DNA from: Gymnogyps californianus
Lineage: Eukaryota > Chordata > Aves > Accipitriformes > Cathartidae
Assembly (NCBI RefSeq): GCF_018139145.2
Contig: NC_059471.1
Coordinates: forward strand, 212,121,494 to 212,185,493
DNA length: 64,000 bases
Direction of reading: 5' to 3'
Position numbers and translations under genes: made by a program
In this document: one piece after another, positions 62,000-64,000 of the stretch
Layout of the letters: the number at the start of each line of letters is the position of its first letter
How positions within the stretch are numbered: the first letter of the stretch is position 1
Notes under the pieces: model-generated
The model's database searches: none
Told to the model about the DNA's origin: nothing
Seen by the model: only the letters and a program-made list of their open reading frames with translations

Positions 62000-62179
62000 C
62001 AAGGCAAGATTTCTGCACCTAACTTGGCTGCCACGATTCTCCACACTGCCACCCCTCTCCATGCTCCCAGGTGCATGCTTTGGAGAGATTTCAGATGCCA
62101 TTTCAGGAGAATCTGAGAGGAGGTTTCTAGGCATCACACTCTCTTGGCTTATCGATCCCGATGCAGCGTAGAATGCCAT
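62000..62179 (-). CDS. PROSER2: PROSER2 coding exon 1 (residues 1-60)
   Basis: The open frame begins at ATG 62179-62177 and encodes MAFYAASGSISQESVMPRN, then a serine-rich stretch (MASEISPKHAPGSMERGG) ending in RCRNLAL. The donor GTAAGT starts at 61999, leaving phase 0, which fits exon 2 exactly. The exon itself begins at 62215 after TATTTTCAG, so 62180-62215 is 5'UTR and at least one more 5' exon lies further upstream. The total protein is 473 residues, against about 435 that I recall for human. A second in-frame ATG (62134-62132, methionine 16) has a G at -3, whereas the first has C at -3 and G at +4. Translation from methionine 16 is a real alternative. Confidence 0.88.
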
Positions 62180-62186
62180 CAGCGTA

Positions 62187-62213
62187 CTACGTAGGGCTGC
62201 TAGCTTTATTCAT
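62187..62213 (-). CDS. upstream ORF in PROSER2 5'UTR (8 residues)
   Basis: In the same exon, an ATG at 62213-62211 opens a frame MNKASSPT and closes at TAG 62189-62187, 7 bases before the main ATG and in a different frame. It could lower initiation at the first PROSER2 ATG and favour reinitiation at methionine 16. The base at -3 lies in the preceding, unseen exon, so its strength cannot be judged. Confidence 0.45.
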   Translation of the reverse strand: MNKASSPT

Positions 62214-62215
62214 TT

Positions 62216-64000
62216 CTGAAAATAGAGAACAACATGTTACATTTAAATCTGGTTTTTAAAATACTGGAAAATAAATAGTAAAAAAGATCCCACACAAGTT
62301 AATAAAGGGCATATCTTCATGCTCTGGAACATGTCTACCACCTACAGGCACCTCTTAAAAAAAATTGGTCTTATTCTAAAAGGTGACTTTAAAAATCCAA
62401 CATAGCAAGGTTCTGTACCCCATCTCATGTGCTTCCAAACCAGATGTCTACAGTTACAAGCATGGACCTTGCATACATACCTGTTCTACAGATTCAGTTT
62501 GTGTTTTCCATTATGACACAGCATTAACACTAATAAAATCCCATCGGCTGAGATACCAACTGACCCAGTTCCAATATCTTCATCTTTTATTAGCTTTTAG
62601 ACAAGAATTCTATTTATTGGATCACATGAGGGAAAACAGAATCCAGTTCATTTCCTAACCCTGCCACAGTTAACTCGTGTGTTACTGAAGCAGCTCTATG
62701 CCAACTACTTCTGGTGAAAGATCCGTGAACAGAACTTAGTGCAATTTTTGCACCATTGCATTACCTAACAAAATTGCGTTTTAAAGCTTACAGAGCTTTT
62801 ATTTCACTCAGCCATGAAGAAACAGTGCTTGTACATTTGGAAGACACTTACTGGAACAGACATATGCACCAGCACTTACCGGAACAAAAGCCCCCAGTTT
62901 TTTTAAGCCATCCTAGTGCTCAGTTCTGTAATACCTCTCTGAATTGTCATCATCTCCCAAAACACTCTGGCAGAATTTCTTCCTTCATTCTCAAAGTATC
63001 ACAAAGACAAACGTCATCCTTGTGCACTAAGAGCACAAACAGGGTGTGGGTAAAAAGTAGAACCTAGCTCATTTCTTTCTCCTATATGTTAAAACATCCT
63101 TTGCAACAAGAAATTGCCTTGTTCTTTAACAGTCCATCTTTCCACTTACCCTGCCTGTGACCAGGAAACAGCAGTGACACATTCCTCAAAACAGTTGGTT
63201 CTGCGGTACCATGTTACATGCCACCAGCTGGGAACTGGATACCATTACCCTGACACTGTACAAATGAAATGAGATGGTCCTGCTTCCCAAGTGCTTCCCC
63301 CTTTATTATGGTTCAAGAGGTGACATGAGAAGCAAAGTTAAGTCTGCATTTCCAATTCAATTTGATTACTTCTCCTTCCTCCCTATCCCTGTCGGCTGAG
63401 GGCTGAGAAACCAGAGCCTCCTGGTAAGCTGATTAGTGTTTCATAGCAGTGAGATAACATCTGCCAATACTGAGCAACAATTCCATCCTGCTGATCATTT
63501 CCTCCCAGGAGAGGGCTATGACATTACCAGAGGTACGTATGAACACTCCCTCGTCTACGCCGGCACACCAGCATGTGTCCTGTGGGAAGGCTCCCACACA
63601 ATGTAGCTAGGCTGAAGTCCAGCAAGTCTTGGAAGCACAGTCCACGTAAACAGAGCACTGGATTGCCACAATAAAAGCATCTGATAGCCTTTCTTATGAA
63701 CATTAGGTCTAACGATTAAGATTTGGCCTTGCTTTTACATAAAAAGAACATTCTTCCTTTCTTCTACTAATAACATTAGCTATAAATAGATACAATGCAT
63801 CCTCAGGATAATGGTCTTTAAGTGATGCCACAAAGGTAGAAACATGCTCTTGGTCCTGGTTTTCAGAATCACAAGAGAGGCAGATATGAGAGCACTGCAG
63901 CAGCTGCTGCACCTCTGGTTACCACATACCCAGGCTCAAACCAAAAAGCTACGCTGCAGAAAGCCTAACTAGAAAAGGGCAGCCGGAGTCTAGAACGTAT
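62216..64000 (-). other. PROSER2: PROSER2 5' intron (continues beyond window)
   Basis: The sequence next to the exon ends in a good minus-strand acceptor (TATTTTCAG). The PROSER2 promoter and 5' exon were not recognised in the rest. There is no CpG island here, so they probably lie beyond 64000. No repeat is recognised. Confidence 0.65.

Noticed and set aside
1..64000. CRISPR arrays, operons, tRNA or rRNA genes
   Set aside because: The spliced genes and CR1 elements show this is a vertebrate nuclear genome, so prokaryotic features do not apply. I saw no regular spaced repeats and no convincing tRNA or rRNA sequence. Small intronic RNAs cannot be excluded by eye.

Overview
This is a stretch of a vertebrate nuclear genome, almost certainly from a bird. 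Most recognisable interspersed repeats are CR1 LINE fragments, including the typical CR1 3' ends with ATTCTATG-type tails. There is one solitary LTR of a type common in avian genomes. The introns are short for a vertebrate, and the gene pair matches the known UPF2-PROSER2 neighbourhood (human 10p14), where the two genes also converge. The LTR type suggests a neoavian bird, but I cannot name the species.

Positions 1 to about 32.2 kb hold the 3' part of UPF2 on the + strand. Eleven coding exon segments can be placed with intact GT-AG splice sites. They encode 544 residues in one uninterrupted frame, roughly human residues 729-1272: the end of the second MIF4G repeat, the third MIF4G repeat (UPF3-binding), the acidic linker and the C-terminal UPF1-binding segment. 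The upstream exons lie outside the window. The stop codon is at 30948-30950. A 3'UTR of about 1.3 kb probably follows, with a likely poly(A) signal at 32215. CR1 fragments sit in four of the introns.

From about 32.2 to 46.5 kb lies a gene-free interval between the two 3' ends. It holds an internally deleted CR1, a GC-rich block, a short CpG island at 35.5-35.9 kb followed by a consensus splice donor, microsatellites, and a very compact G-quadruplex motif on the minus strand. I recognise no protein-coding gene here.

From about 46.5 kb to the end is PROSER2 on the minus strand. Its three coding exons give a complete 473-residue reading frame: 62179-62000, 50195-49943 and 49045-48057. A 599-bp solo LTR with a 5-bp target duplication sits in sense orientation only 69 bp upstream of coding exon 2. 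The window ends inside the 5' intron, so the PROSER2 promoter and 5' exon(s) are not visible.

UPF2 is a core factor of nonsense-mediated mRNA decay. PROSER2 is a poorly characterised proline/serine-rich protein. The two are neighbours, and nothing in the sequence ties their functions together. The most interesting unexplained signals are the orphan CpG island with its splice donor, the LTR placed at the PROSER2 exon 2 acceptor, and strong G-quadruplex motifs on the sense strand near the 3' ends of both converging genes.
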